Shown piece by piece: positions 54,310 to 63,890 of a DNA stretch of 64,000 nt. The DNA comes from Chloroflexi bacterium HGW-Chloroflexi-4 (GTDB taxonomy: Bacteria > Chloroflexota > Anaerolineae > Anaerolineales > Anaerolineaceae). The stretch lies in the NCBI GenBank assembly GCA_002840715.1, contig PHBW01000002.1, positions 146,630-210,629 of the forward strand, given 5' to 3'. Position 1 is the stretch's first letter; every line of letters begins with the position of its first letter. Under the pieces are notes generated by a model. That model had not been told where the DNA came from. It did no database searches and worked only from the letters and a program-made list of their open reading frames with translations. The position numbers and the translations under genes were made by a program.

Positions 54310-54777
54310 ATGAGCAAATTTATCTGTTTTGTTACCCCAAAAAGAAAGTTCTATTTCGGGTCCGAATCAGGGCAGGCTTTAATGGAAGTTGCCCTTTTGT
54401 TGCCTATTCTACTTTTATTAGTTTTAGGCACTTTTGATTTTGGGCGAGTGTTATTTTATAAAATCGCAACCACCAATGCAGCACGAGAAGGTGCCAATTT
54501 TATCTCTCGTAATCCAGACGATCAAACTAATTGCTCAGGTACCCCATCAATTTGTTATCAAGAAACCATTGCAGTAACCATGCAAGAAGCCCTAAGTTCA
54601 GGGTTAACCCTCATTCCGACTAATATTGTAGTGAGTGATTGCTGCACCACGGGGTCTCCCGTCACCGTCACAATCTCAAAATCAATCGGTTTGATGTTCG
54701 AAAAAGTCCTGATCTTGTTCAAAATTGTGGATGGTCCTATCGTAATTCACAGCGCTGCGGAGATGATGGTGCAATGA
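54310..54777 (+). CDS. TadE-like minor pseudopilin 1
   Basis: The 155-residue protein has a TadE-type class III signal: GQALMEVALLLPILLLLVLGTFDFGRVLFYK near residue 20 with the conserved Glu at position five of the hydrophobic helix. TadE/TadF are pilin-like proteins cleaved by the prepilin peptidase and needed for pilus assembly. The body contains two CC/C motifs (NCSGTPSICYQ, DCCTTG) for a possible disulfide. It overlaps the next TadE gene by four bases (ATGA). Confidence 0.9.
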   Translation: MSKFICFVTPKRKFYFGSESGQALMEVALLLPILLLLVLGTFDFGRVLFYKIATTNAAREGANFISRNPDDQTNCSGTPSICYQETIAVTMQEALSSGLTLIPTNIVVSDCCTTGSPVTVTISKSIGLMFEKVLILFKIVDGPIVIHSAAEMMVQ

Positions 54778-55211
54778 AAAATATAAAGCGCAATGCAGGA
54801 CAATCTCTTGTTGAATTTGCTTTAATCTTCCCTTTAATTTTTTTACTCATTACTGGGTTTCTTGATCTTGGCCGAGCAGTCTTTGCATTCTCTTCAGTTT
54901 CAAACGCAGTTCGTGAAGGTACCAGGTTTGCAACTGTCAATAAAACTGATTTGAATTCAGCTTATTCTTCACCTTACGATAATACAATTATTGATAAGGT
55001 TATTTCTTATGCTGTAGGAGTTAAACTTACCAAAAGTCAGGTTTCTGTCGTAGTCAGTAAAGACACGGATGGTTTCTATACAAACATCTCAATATCTGCG
55101 ACGCATTTGTTTCAACCTGTTACACCCGGAATAAAATATATTTTTGGATCAAAAACCGGCATTCCAATTACTGCACAATCCACTATGAGGATTGCTCAAG
55201 CTTCAAGATAA
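54774..55211 (+). CDS. TadE-like minor pseudopilin 2
   Basis: The product is 145 residues from the ATG at 54774, which overlaps the stop of the previous gene. The pilin-like N-terminus GQSLVEFALIFPLIFLLITGFLDLGRAVFAF begins at about residue 8 and keeps the Glu, and VSNAVREGTRFAT follows as in the first copy. The C-terminal part is diverged. Two TadE-like proteins in a row is a normal form of the minor pseudopilin pair (TadE/TadF). Confidence 0.92.
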   Translation: MKNIKRNAGQSLVEFALIFPLIFLLITGFLDLGRAVFAFSSVSNAVREGTRFATVNKTDLNSAYSSPYDNTIIDKVISYAVGVKLTKSQVSVVVSKDTDGFYTNISISATHLFQPVTPGIKYIFGSKTGIPITAQSTMRIAQASR

Positions 55212-55247
55212 TTTGGTGGAAGTTTTTACAAACTTTTAGAGGTAATA

Positions 55248-56483
55248 ATGAAAAAATATAACTTCCGAAGACTAGAAAAAGGCCAAGTATTGCCGATCGT
55301 TGTGATCGGCTTGATTATTGTCATCTCTATGACGGCATTGATCCTTGATGGTGGATCCATTATGGTAAACAGACGAAGAGCACAAAATGCCGCAGATGCT
55401 GGCGCTCTCGCTGGTGCCCATGATTATTGCTTAAAAAAAGCCGCAAATATCGTAACGGCAACAGCCATTGACTATGCAGTAAATAAAAATAATGCAACTT
55501 TTGCAACTGCAGAGATAAAGAATAATCAAGTTGAAGTTACAGCTGAAATTACACAAAACTCTTTTTTTGCACGAATATTCAACCAATCAAATCTAACCTC
55601 GCGAGCAATAGCAGCGGCTGGATGTTTTCCTCCATCCCAGGGCAATTACTTAATGCCCATTGCATGGTCGTGCCGACCACCTGTTACAGGATCAGACAGC
55701 CCGGATTGTAAAGTTCAAGAATTGGAGTGGGCATCGCAAGTTAATCCGCTCATTACCGGCAATCCTAATTATGTAGTAATTGATGGGATTACGTATAATT
55801 ATGAGCCCAATTTCTTCAGTAAATATTATTTACCACAAATATATGTAGTCATGGATGCTGTAGCGACTGCCAGTGAAATAATTTGTACAACTGAAGGTGG
55901 GACGATTAATTGTGACTTAAATGGCGATGGCAAAAATGATATTGAGGGGGCTGGCAATCGCAGCTGGCTTGACCTGGATGGCGGCGGCGGCGGGGCTTCT
56001 GAAATGGTTGATTGGATCAACAATGGTATTGATCATCAAATAACGACGCATACATGGCTGGATAGTGAACCTGGCAATGTCACAACTGCTTATAAAGCAA
56101 TGAAGAACAAAGAAGGTCAGGTTGTTTTGATTGTCATCTTCAATCAAACCTGTGATGATAACCCAGACAATAAACCAGAATGCAAAGACGCAGCTCATGC
56201 AACTTATCCAATCGATCCTGGAGAATCAGACATCATAGTGGAAGGTTCTTCTAAGCTTTACTTTCATGTGGTTGGTTTTGGCGCGTTTTATGTCACCTGC
56301 GTACACGAAAAAAACAGTGACAAATGCCCCGGTTATGAAAGAGCAGTGGAATTAAATCCAAGTTTAAAAAATAGTGTTAATTCAATTGAAGGATACTTTG
56401 TGTCAGGATACCCATTTCCACCAAGTGACACAACCGGTGGCGGGGTAGATATGGGAACTTATATCGTTTCATTAACAAAATAA
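55248..56483 (+). CDS. TadG-like pilus-associated protein
   Basis: The 411-residue protein starts behind AGAGG with the Tad-type segment KGQVLPIVVIGLIIVISMTALILDGGSIMVNRRRAQNAADAGALAGA, the Flp-assembly helix plus the conserved N-A-A-D-A-A-A-L-A-G-A-like motif. The remainder is a long external region rich in Cys and Asp, with a DLNGDGKNDIEG calcium-binding-like loop near residue 225 and a glycine run. It lacks an obvious von Willebrand A domain. TadG helps anchor the pilus. Confidence 0.9.
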   Translation: MKKYNFRRLEKGQVLPIVVIGLIIVISMTALILDGGSIMVNRRRAQNAADAGALAGAHDYCLKKAANIVTATAIDYAVNKNNATFATAEIKNNQVEVTAEITQNSFFARIFNQSNLTSRAIAAAGCFPPSQGNYLMPIAWSCRPPVTGSDSPDCKVQELEWASQVNPLITGNPNYVVIDGITYNYEPNFFSKYYLPQIYVVMDAVATASEIICTTEGGTINCDLNGDGKNDIEGAGNRSWLDLDGGGGGASEMVDWINNGIDHQITTHTWLDSEPGNVTTAYKAMKNKEGQVVLIVIFNQTCDDNPDNKPECKDAAHATYPIDPGESDIIVEGSSKLYFHVVGFGAFYVTCVHEKNSDKCPGYERAVELNPSLKNSVNSIEGYFVSGYPFPPSDTTGGGVDMGTYIVSLTK

Positions 56484-56516
56484 TCATTACACTCATAGAT
56501 TTTAGGGAGGCACAAA

Positions 56517-57338
56517 TTGTCTAATCGGATAAAAGTTTTACTATTGGTAGTGATAGGAATTGTTTTAATTGGTGTGGGGGTTCTTGCAAGCATTATCATC
56601 ATTCAAAGATTGAATCTTCCACAACGTAATAGCGAATCTCAGACAAACTCTGTTATGACCCAGGTTGTTGTGTTAACTCGCGATATGTTTCTTGGAGACA
56701 AGATTGGTTTGGCAGATGTAAAGACAATTGAAGTTCCCATTGACATTGCCCCCCGCGGCGCTTTAACCAATACAGCCGATGCAATCGATAAAATTATCAA
56801 AGCTGATCTTGTTTCAGGTGAAATGGTCCTTCAGCACAACCTGGCAGATCCAACGAATACAAATCACGATCTAAGTTTCATTCTGGCTGATGAACATGTA
56901 ATGATGGCTTTTCCTGCCAGCGATCTTATGAGTAGAGAAAATATCATCCAAAGAGGTGATATTATCGATATTTTTGCAACATTCCAAGAAGTTGTTCAAA
57001 CTGTTCCAGATAATAACACCACGACAACAGATGGCACCGCTGCAGAACAGGAACCTGAGGCTCGCACCTTTACCGTAGATACTTTTCAAAAAATTTCGAT
57101 CACTGCTTTAGTTCTTGAAACTCCAGAAGATCCAAATGCTGATCAAAGTAATTTGAGAACCACTTCTTATTTACTTGCACTAAATCCACAAGATGCTTTG
57201 GTATTGAAACATTTAAAAGATACAGGAGCTAGTTTTGATCTCGTTTTGCGAGCTCCAACATCGAGTGTCCAATTTGATCTGACTCCAGTAACTGAAGAAT
57301 ACATTATAGAATTCTATGGGCTTCAAGTTTTACCTTAA
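56517..57338 (+). CDS. CpaB/RcpC-like pilus assembly protein
   Basis: The product is 273 residues from a TTG at 56517 preceded by GGGAGG at ideal spacing. A single N-terminal helix (about 8-30) leads to a SAF-like segment (VVVLTRDMFLGDKIGLADVKTIEVP near 47) and the CpaB-type RcpC domain (DVVQR-like GDIIDIFATF near 142). In diderms CpaB works with the secretin; no secretin gene is in this window. The Asn/Thr/Glu-rich loop near 165-180 is atypical. Confidence 0.92.
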   Translation: MSNRIKVLLLVVIGIVLIGVGVLASIIIIQRLNLPQRNSESQTNSVMTQVVVLTRDMFLGDKIGLADVKTIEVPIDIAPRGALTNTADAIDKIIKADLVSGEMVLQHNLADPTNTNHDLSFILADEHVMMAFPASDLMSRENIIQRGDIIDIFATFQEVVQTVPDNNTTTTDGTAAEQEPEARTFTVDTFQKISITALVLETPEDPNADQSNLRTTSYLLALNPQDALVLKHLKDTGASFDLVLRAPTSSVQFDLTPVTEEYIIEFYGLQVLP

Positions 57339-57352
57339 TTTATAGGAAAAAT

Positions 57353-58594
57353 ATGACAACATCATCAGAAAACACAAAACTATTAGTCGTTACAAAAAAT
57401 AAATCACTAAAAACTAACATTGATGATTGCATTTTCAATCAAAAAGGTTTAGACCCTTTGAATTCATCAATGTTACAGGATAATATTCTCGATTTTATTG
57501 CTGAAAATTCACCTGATTTAGTTTTATTGGACTTTGAATATCAAGAAAATATATTTGAAGTCGTGGATAGAATAGTCACTGATTATCCAGAGTGTGGTGT
57601 GATAGTCATATTACCTGAATCAGAAATGTTAAACTCAGAAAAAGTAATCCTTTCTGGTGCACGTGCCTTTATCCTGCAGCCATTTAAAAAAGAAAATCTT
57701 GTAAAAACAATTAATAGGGTCGTTGAATTGATGAAGCGAGGACAAGCAAATGCCAATTTAGCACCTACCAATCCGCTTGAAAGGCCAAAAAACACATTTA
57801 CTGTTTTTAGTCCAAAAGGTGGTGCCGGTACAACCACGGTTGCAGTTAATCTGGCAATAAGCTTGCACAAAGAATTACAAGAAGAAGTTTTACTCATCGA
57901 TGGAAAACACCTTTTTGGCCACGTTGCACTCTGTTTGAATTTGAGAACTGCTAATTCAATAACCGATCTGATATCTCACATCGGAGTGCTTGACCAGCGA
58001 ATGGTAAAACAAGTTGTAGTTAAACATATTTCTGGGATTTCTGTTCTGCCTAGCCCTACATTAATTTCAGAAGGTCAAGGAATTAGGCCAGATGATATAT
58101 ACAAGATGCTTGAAATTCTTCAAGGTATCTATCCTAATATCATAATTGATGCTGGAAGTCATTTAACAGATAACACGGTTACTTATATGGATTTGTCTGA
58201 CAAAATTTTGCTAGTATTAAATCCTGACCTTGCGTCCTTAAGGGATGTGCGTCAATTCGAAGAAGTTTCACACACACTGAATTATCCAGATGATAAAACT
58301 ATGTTGATTCTTAATCTAACTGGTCGAAAAGCCGATGTTAAACGTGAAGAGATTGAGAAAATCCTAAAGATGAATATTTTCGGCAAAATCCCTGCGGATG
58401 AAAACTTGGCACTGAGTTGCCTTAACGAAGGCGTGCCAATTGTTCTTAAAAATCCCCGCCATCAGATCAGTGCTGCATTTTCTGTCATATCAAAAGGCTT
58501 GGTTAAGATTATCCAATCTGCTAGAACAACTTATAACCAATCTAGCAACAAAGATAAATCAGCCCTGTTGTCCAGGTCTTCCAATTTAGGATAA
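57353..58594 (+). CDS. CpaE-like pilus assembly ATPase with receiver-like domain
   Basis: The 413-residue protein has an N-terminal response-regulator-like fold (about 1-125; LVLLDFEYQEN with Asp near 58, and FILQPFKKENLVKTI matching the end of a receiver domain) and a ParA/MinD-type ATPase domain. The deviant Walker A is FSPKGGAGTTTVAVNLA near 143, and IIIDAGS near 263 is Walker B. CpaE-type proteins place the pilus at the cell pole. It is 14 bp after cpaB. Confidence 0.93.
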   Translation: MTTSSENTKLLVVTKNKSLKTNIDDCIFNQKGLDPLNSSMLQDNILDFIAENSPDLVLLDFEYQENIFEVVDRIVTDYPECGVIVILPESEMLNSEKVILSGARAFILQPFKKENLVKTINRVVELMKRGQANANLAPTNPLERPKNTFTVFSPKGGAGTTTVAVNLAISLHKELQEEVLLIDGKHLFGHVALCLNLRTANSITDLISHIGVLDQRMVKQVVVKHISGISVLPSPTLISEGQGIRPDDIYKMLEILQGIYPNIIIDAGSHLTDNTVTYMDLSDKILLVLNPDLASLRDVRQFEEVSHTLNYPDDKTMLILNLTGRKADVKREEIEKILKMNIFGKIPADENLALSCLNEGVPIVLKNPRHQISAAFSVISKGLVKIIQSARTTYNQSSNKDKSALLSRSSNLG

Positions 58595-58599
58595 AGTTT

Positions 58600-59604
58600 G
58601 TGAGGTTTTCTTTGACTCCAGATCTCATTACGATAGTTTTGGTAGCCGTTTTTTTTATATCAGTTATAGGTTTATTGATTATAGGTATTCGATTGTCGCA
58701 AGTCGGAACCAATACTCGTATTCAAGGGCGAATCAATAGATATATTGAACCGATTAATACTTTTCAACCTAAAGCCAAACCCTTTAAAGACCGCTCAATT
58801 TCAATAAAAGAAGATACAGGGAAAATAAGATCCTGGCTAAATGACACATTAACATTTTTATCCTCAGAAAAACTACAAATAAAAATATCCAGTGCCTATT
58901 GGGCCATATCTGACACAGAATTCATACTCATACGAATACTGGTAGTTTTGTTTGGTCTTGTAATTGGTTGGATTATTGTTTCAAACGTTCTTGGAGGTTT
59001 ATTCTTGGCCGCCGTTATGGTGCTATTACCTCCCATCATTTTGGATCGATCGATTGCAAACCGTCAACAAAAATTTCACACACAATTACTAGATGTTCTA
59101 ATTTTAATTCGCGGAGCTATCCAGGCAGGATATAGTCTTCTCCAATCTCTGGATTTGGCGGTTAAAGAATTAGTACCACCAGCTTCAGAAGAATTCGGAA
59201 GGGTATTACGAGAAGTGAAATTTGGCTTTTCGATGGAGCAGGCGTTACTTAATCTTTCGGAAAGAATGGAAAGTGATGATCTACAAATTGTTGTAACAGC
59301 AATAATTATTAATATGCAGGTTGGTGGTAATCTTTCAACAATCTTAGATTCCATCATAGACACCATCCGGGATCGAATGCATTTATATGGTGAAGTAAAA
59401 TCCCTGACTTCTTATGCTCGATATGTTGGTAATTTCCTTAGCTTGATGCCATTTATCACCGCACTAATAATATTTTTTATAACACCGGGTTACTTTGATA
59501 ATGTTGTTGATAAACCTATTACCCAGATTGTTGGCATTTTTGCATTAACTTCAGTAATAATTGGCAATATCTGGATAAGAAGAATCTCCAAAGTAAAGGT
59601 ATAA
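58600..59604 (+). CDS. tadB: TadB-like inner-membrane platform protein
   Basis: The 334-residue product starts with a GTG at 58600 behind AGGA. It has an N-terminal helix, two central helices near residues 100-155 and a C-terminal pair, and the T2SF domain (about 165-290) with LLDVLILIRGAIQAGYSLLQSLDLAVKEL and MQVGGNLSTILDSIIDTIRDR. TadB and TadC form the platform on which the CpaF ATPase drives pilus assembly. It begins six bases after the cpaE stop. Confidence 0.94.
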   Translation: MRFSLTPDLITIVLVAVFFISVIGLLIIGIRLSQVGTNTRIQGRINRYIEPINTFQPKAKPFKDRSISIKEDTGKIRSWLNDTLTFLSSEKLQIKISSAYWAISDTEFILIRILVVLFGLVIGWIIVSNVLGGLFLAAVMVLLPPIILDRSIANRQQKFHTQLLDVLILIRGAIQAGYSLLQSLDLAVKELVPPASEEFGRVLREVKFGFSMEQALLNLSERMESDDLQIVVTAIIINMQVGGNLSTILDSIIDTIRDRMHLYGEVKSLTSYARYVGNFLSLMPFITALIIFFITPGYFDNVVDKPITQIVGIFALTSVIIGNIWIRRISKVKV

Positions 59605-59615
59605 GGAAAATTACA

Positions 59616-60584
59616 ATGGAAGTTTTTTTCGGGAATCAAAATTTATACCTTTTAGTTGGCATTGTTTTAATTATCCTTCTTGGACTGGGATTATTGATCT
59701 TCGGCCTTCTTTCATGGGGTAACAAAGAGAAAGCAGTTGCATCCAGACTGGAACACTACGTCGTAGAACAACAACCAAAAAGAGAAGATGTTATCAAAAA
59801 ACGAATATTGCCCAGAGAAACTGCTGGTTCAATAATAAAAAGAATAATCGTTCCGGGTTTTCAAAATTTCTCGTCATTCATTTCGCAGATAACTCCTGCA
59901 AAACAATTGGAAAAGCTGGATCATGATTTGGTAATTGCTGGTAACCCGTTTAATCTCCGATCTGGAGAGTTCTTCAGTTTTCAGGTTCTATTTTTGATTA
60001 TTGGTCTACTAATTGGAATTTATATAAATTTCAGTGTTGAAGAGTTTGATCCATTAATGTTGATTTTGGGAATTGGAACTTCGATAATTTTCTTACTTCT
60101 TCCTAAAATTTGGCTTAATTCTAAGGTTCGCCAAATTCAGGACGATATCCGGTTAGAACTTCCAGATGCATTGGATATGCTTTCAGTTTGTGCCAACGCT
60201 GGCCTTGGTTTTGATCAATCTCTACAAAAAATCAGTGCTTATTGGGATACTCCTTTGGGGAACGAACTAAAAAGGGTGATACAAGAAATGGAGATGGGAG
60301 TAGCTCGATCACAGGCACTTAGAAATCTAAGCAATCGAATGAGCGTAGAAGATCTTTCTCGGTTTATTTCAATCATAGTACAAGCAGAAACAATGGGCAT
60401 GAGTTATGCCGAAGTTTTACACAGTCAGGCACTTCAAATGCGAATATTAAGGCAATATCGAGCTCGTGAAATTGCCAACAGATTACCTGCAAAAATGATC
60501 CTGCCACTTGTCATCTGTATTTTTCCTGCTATTTTAATGGTAATTATTGGTCCAATTATTCCTACACTGCTCGATCTTTTCTAA
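59616..60584 (+). CDS. tadC: TadC-like inner-membrane platform protein
   Basis: The 322-residue protein follows tadB by 11 bp behind AAGGA. Hydrophobic segments lie at about 10-30, 115-160 and 290-320, and the T2SF domain (about 180-300) shows LELPDALDMLSVCANAGLGFDQSLQKI and MSVEDLSRFISIIVQAETMG. It pairs with TadB. Confidence 0.94.
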   Translation: MEVFFGNQNLYLLVGIVLIILLGLGLLIFGLLSWGNKEKAVASRLEHYVVEQQPKREDVIKKRILPRETAGSIIKRIIVPGFQNFSSFISQITPAKQLEKLDHDLVIAGNPFNLRSGEFFSFQVLFLIIGLLIGIYINFSVEEFDPLMLILGIGTSIIFLLLPKIWLNSKVRQIQDDIRLELPDALDMLSVCANAGLGFDQSLQKISAYWDTPLGNELKRVIQEMEMGVARSQALRNLSNRMSVEDLSRFISIIVQAETMGMSYAEVLHSQALQMRILRQYRAREIANRLPAKMILPLVICIFPAILMVIIGPIIPTLLDLF

Positions 60585-60639
60585 CCCATTTACGGGTAAG
60601 AGAACTAATTTTGTCTTCGAAGAAAAAATAGAGTAAATC

Positions 60640-62442
60640 ATGACAGATCATAATGAGTCAATAAACAATAAATCAAATGATACCAACTCCAACACACCTG
60701 GGTCGGCTCCATCCATCCAATCTTTTACCCGAATTTCTGAGGATATTGAATTCATTCAGTTTAATGAGTGTTATCAAAAAGGTGATTTGGAACAAAGCGA
60801 ATCCATCCTACTCCATCTTATTGACAGGTATCCTGACGAAGTACAACTAGAAAGGTACCAGCAAGAAATTAAGATGCAGAGATCTTTGCGCGAAATGTCT
60901 TTGAAACATAACCAAGAAACACATGATAAAACAATTAAAAAAAGGTTACGAACAACTGTATTGTTTTCAGGTGTTTCTGCTCTTGCAATAATTGTCTTCA
61001 TGGTGACGGCAGTTATTGTGTTTAACTTCGCATCAAAAAAAATATCAGAACAAAATGATGTTCAACTTGGAATAATGATGAGCCAAGTTGAACAATTGTT
61101 ACTTTCAGGTCAGCCTGTACCAGCATCACAGGTAATTAGTAAAATGGAAGCGCTTGATCCTGAATATCATTTGTTGCCGGATCTACAAAAACGCACAAAT
61201 GAGTTATTAGATTTGGAGTTGAAATACAAAGAGTCATTGGATTTTGAAAAAAGACAACAATACCCGGAAGCGCTATCAATTCTAATTGAGATTGAAGATG
61301 CAAAACCGGGTTTATGGGACATTCCGGTAAGAATCCAATCCATAAATAATCAGATCCTGGCTCAAGAATATTACCAAAAAGCAGCCGCGGCCTATGCAGT
61401 TGGTGACTGGAATTCAGTCATTGAGAATTATGAAGCAGCTCTGGATATTACATATGAATTGGAAGATCCGATCAAAAAGGAACAATTGCTGAACGGTTAT
61501 CTTCGCAGCATCATTAATTTATTAGAAAATGATTCTGTTTCAATCGATGAAATTTCAAAGGCTGAAGATTATTATCGAAAAGCAGTAGCGATGATACCTC
61601 AGAGCACAGCTTTTGCGAATGAAAGAGAAAATCTGCAAGAGGTTAGTTCGAACCTTCTACAATTAAAATTCGCGCAACTTGCCAGGCAGATGCTTGAAGA
61701 TCCGCAACAGACTGTGAGGTCCGTCTCGCAAGCAGTTTCTTATTTATCAAAGGCAAAGAATCTAAGCCCAAATAATTCAGAATTACAAAATGAATTAATA
61801 AATGCACAACTCTATCAGATTGGTTTCCAAAATTTTGTTCAGCTAAATTGGAATCCTGCAATTGATAATCTAAAACGTTTGGTGGATAATGATCCCTTAT
61901 TTGCAAATGGTAATGCAGCACTTTTGCTTTATGATGCATACGTTTCAAAGGGAAATCAGAATTATTCAGTTGGATTGTATCTTGATGCAAGATCCAATTA
62001 TGAACAAGCAGAAATACTTGCATGGGAAGATACTAAAAATCCGATGAAATTGTTTCAAGTTGAATATCTTCTAGGAAACACTATTGGCAAAGTAGGTGAT
62101 TATTCGAATGCCATCACATACTATCAATTTTCATTGAAACCTGCATATATCTATAAGCAACTAATGGTCTCAAATGAATTTTATTCACAATTACCAATAT
62201 CAGAAAATTTTGAGACGCTTATTAACCCTGAACTAACCTATAACCAGTATTTCGATGCCTTTTCAAACGTTCATTTGCTTTTCTCAAATCAGGTCCTTGA
62301 AATTAAGGATGGAGAATGCCTTACATTCTTTGCAGAAGAAAATAAATCAACAACTTTTGCAATACAAACCGCAAATAATTTATCTAAAAACGTAACTGTC
62401 ACTTTTGGTCAAGAGCTAAAAGTTCCTACTCTTGGAAATTAA
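60640..62442 (+). CDS. TPR-repeat membrane protein in the Tad operon
   Basis: The 600-residue protein has a short cytoplasmic N-terminal part (about 1-105), one transmembrane helix (TVLFSGVSALAIIVFMVTAVIVF, about 107-129) and a long helical region with tetratricopeptide-like repeats (about 140-500), such as YYQKAAAAYAVGDWNSVIENYEAALDI near 247 and GLYLDARSNYEQAEILAW near 445. A C-terminal beta-rich part of about 80 residues ends the protein. It may be the counterpart of TadD, a TPR lipoprotein of diderm Tad systems, but with a different anchor. It sits between tadC and cpaF. Confidence 0.88.
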   Translation: MTDHNESINNKSNDTNSNTPGSAPSIQSFTRISEDIEFIQFNECYQKGDLEQSESILLHLIDRYPDEVQLERYQQEIKMQRSLREMSLKHNQETHDKTIKKRLRTTVLFSGVSALAIIVFMVTAVIVFNFASKKISEQNDVQLGIMMSQVEQLLLSGQPVPASQVISKMEALDPEYHLLPDLQKRTNELLDLELKYKESLDFEKRQQYPEALSILIEIEDAKPGLWDIPVRIQSINNQILAQEYYQKAAAAYAVGDWNSVIENYEAALDITYELEDPIKKEQLLNGYLRSIINLLENDSVSIDEISKAEDYYRKAVAMIPQSTAFANERENLQEVSSNLLQLKFAQLARQMLEDPQQTVRSVSQAVSYLSKAKNLSPNNSELQNELINAQLYQIGFQNFVQLNWNPAIDNLKRLVDNDPLFANGNAALLLYDAYVSKGNQNYSVGLYLDARSNYEQAEILAWEDTKNPMKLFQVEYLLGNTIGKVGDYSNAITYYQFSLKPAYIYKQLMVSNEFYSQLPISENFETLINPELTYNQYFDAFSNVHLLFSNQVLEIKDGECLTFFAEENKSTTFAIQTANNLSKNVTVTFGQELKVPTLGN

Positions 62443-62485
62443 TGGTGTAATGACAACAACGATGAGGATTATATAGGAGCTCTCC

Positions 62486-63808
62486 ATGTTTACTAATCGA
62501 CCTGCCTTAAAAAAAGAAAATCCAATTCATGAGATCGAAAATCCTCACTTAAATGAGGAACAAGAGAATAACTTTTTTATCATCCGCGATGCTGTTCAGC
62601 AGATGTTGATTAATAATAATGATATCAATAAAGATACTTCCGATTTAAAAAAGATGATTGATTCGTGTTTTTCTCAGGTTTTGGAAGAGAAAAAAATACT
62701 TTTCAATAAATCCACACATGATAAGTTACTTGAATGGGTAATAGCAGATATCGTTGGCTATGGACCCTTGGAACCATTATTGAACAATCCTGATATTACA
62801 GAAATCATGGTTAATGGTTTTGATGAAGTATTTGTTGAACGCTTTGGGTTAATTGAAAGTACAACAATCAAATTTGAAAATGAACAACATTTACGCCGCG
62901 TTATTGATCGAATAGTCTCTCCAATAGGTAGACGCGTAGATGAAACATCTCCAATGGTAGATGCCCGCTTACCCAACGGATACCGCGTCAATGCCACGAT
63001 TCCGCCGCTGTCACTAGATGGCCCAATATTAACCATCCGCAAATTTGCCGAAAGACCCTACACTATTCAAGATTTGGTTGCAAACGGTACATTAACGGTA
63101 TCTCTCGCGAATTTCCTTAAAGCTTGTGTTGAAGCGAGGGTTAATTTAGTCATTTCTGGAGGAACCGGGACTGGTAAAACAACCTTACTTAATGTCATTT
63201 CATGTTTCATTCCGGCTCGGGAGCGTATCATCACAATAGAAGATACCGCTGAATTATTACTGAATCAAGTTCATGTTGTACGACTTGAAAAAAGACCGCC
63301 CAATATTGAAGGCAAAGGTGAAATTACTATACGCCAATTAGTAGTAAATGCATTGAGAATGAGACCGGATCGAATTATCGTTGGAGAGTGCCGCTCTGGT
63401 GAAGCCTTGGATATGCTTCAAGCGATGAATACTGGCCATGATGGGTCTATGACTACCGTCCACTCCAACAGTCCTCGCGATGGTTTAAGGAGAATTGAAA
63501 TAATGGTTCTTATGGCAGGTGTTGACTTGCCGTTGAAAGCTGTTCGTGAACAAATTGCCTCTTCTATTGAATTAGTCGTTCATGTTGAGAGATTAAAAGA
63601 TGGTAGCAGAAGGGTTGTTCAGGTCACTGAAGTTCAAGGGATGGAAGGCGACACAATCGTAATGCAAGATATTTTTGTGTTCAATCAAACAGGAGTCCAA
63701 AATGGAATTGTTCAGGGAAATCTTAAAGCTACTGGGTTAAGACCTAAATTTATGAAAAAACTCATTGCAAATAGTATAGATATTCCAGATAGCGTGTTTG
63801 AAAACTAG
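62486..63808 (+). CDS. cpaF: CpaF/TadA pilus assembly ATPase
   Basis: The 440-residue secretion ATPase starts at an ATG behind AGGAG. It has an N-terminal domain with the CpaF-type segment [24 protein letters not shown] near residue 90, Walker [15 protein letters not shown] near 228, an Asp box (TIEDTAEL near 250), Walker B ([12 protein letters not shown] near 290) and the His box ([11 protein letters not shown] near 322). It powers pilus assembly. It is unusually placed after the TPR gene and tadC instead of before tadB. Confidence 0.96.
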   Translation: MFTNRPALKKENPIHEIENPHLNEEQENNFFIIRDAVQQMLINNNDINKDTSDLKKMIDSCFSQVLEEKKILFNKSTHDKLLEWVIADIVGYGPLEPLLNNPDITEIMVNGFDEVFVERFGLIESTTIKFENEQHLRRVIDRIVSPIGRRVDETSPMVDARLPNGYRVNATIPPLSLDGPILTIRKFAERPYTIQDLVANGTLTVSLANFLKACVEARVNLVISGGTGTGKTTLLNVISCFIPARERIITIEDTAELLLNQVHVVRLEKRPPNIEGKGEITIRQLVVNALRMRPDRIIVGECRSGEALDMLQAMNTGHDGSMTTVHSNSPRDGLRRIEIMVLMAGVDLPLKAVREQIASSIELVVHVERLKDGSRRVVQVTEVQGMEGDTIVMQDIFVFNQTGVQNGIVQGNLKATGLRPKFMKKLIANSIDIPDSVFEN

Positions 63809-63890
63809 GGTTTTCTTTTGTGTCACTTATTTCTATACTCAAATTTGTTTTAGAGTAAAAGGCTTTATAAATTATTCGTAGGAGGAAAAT

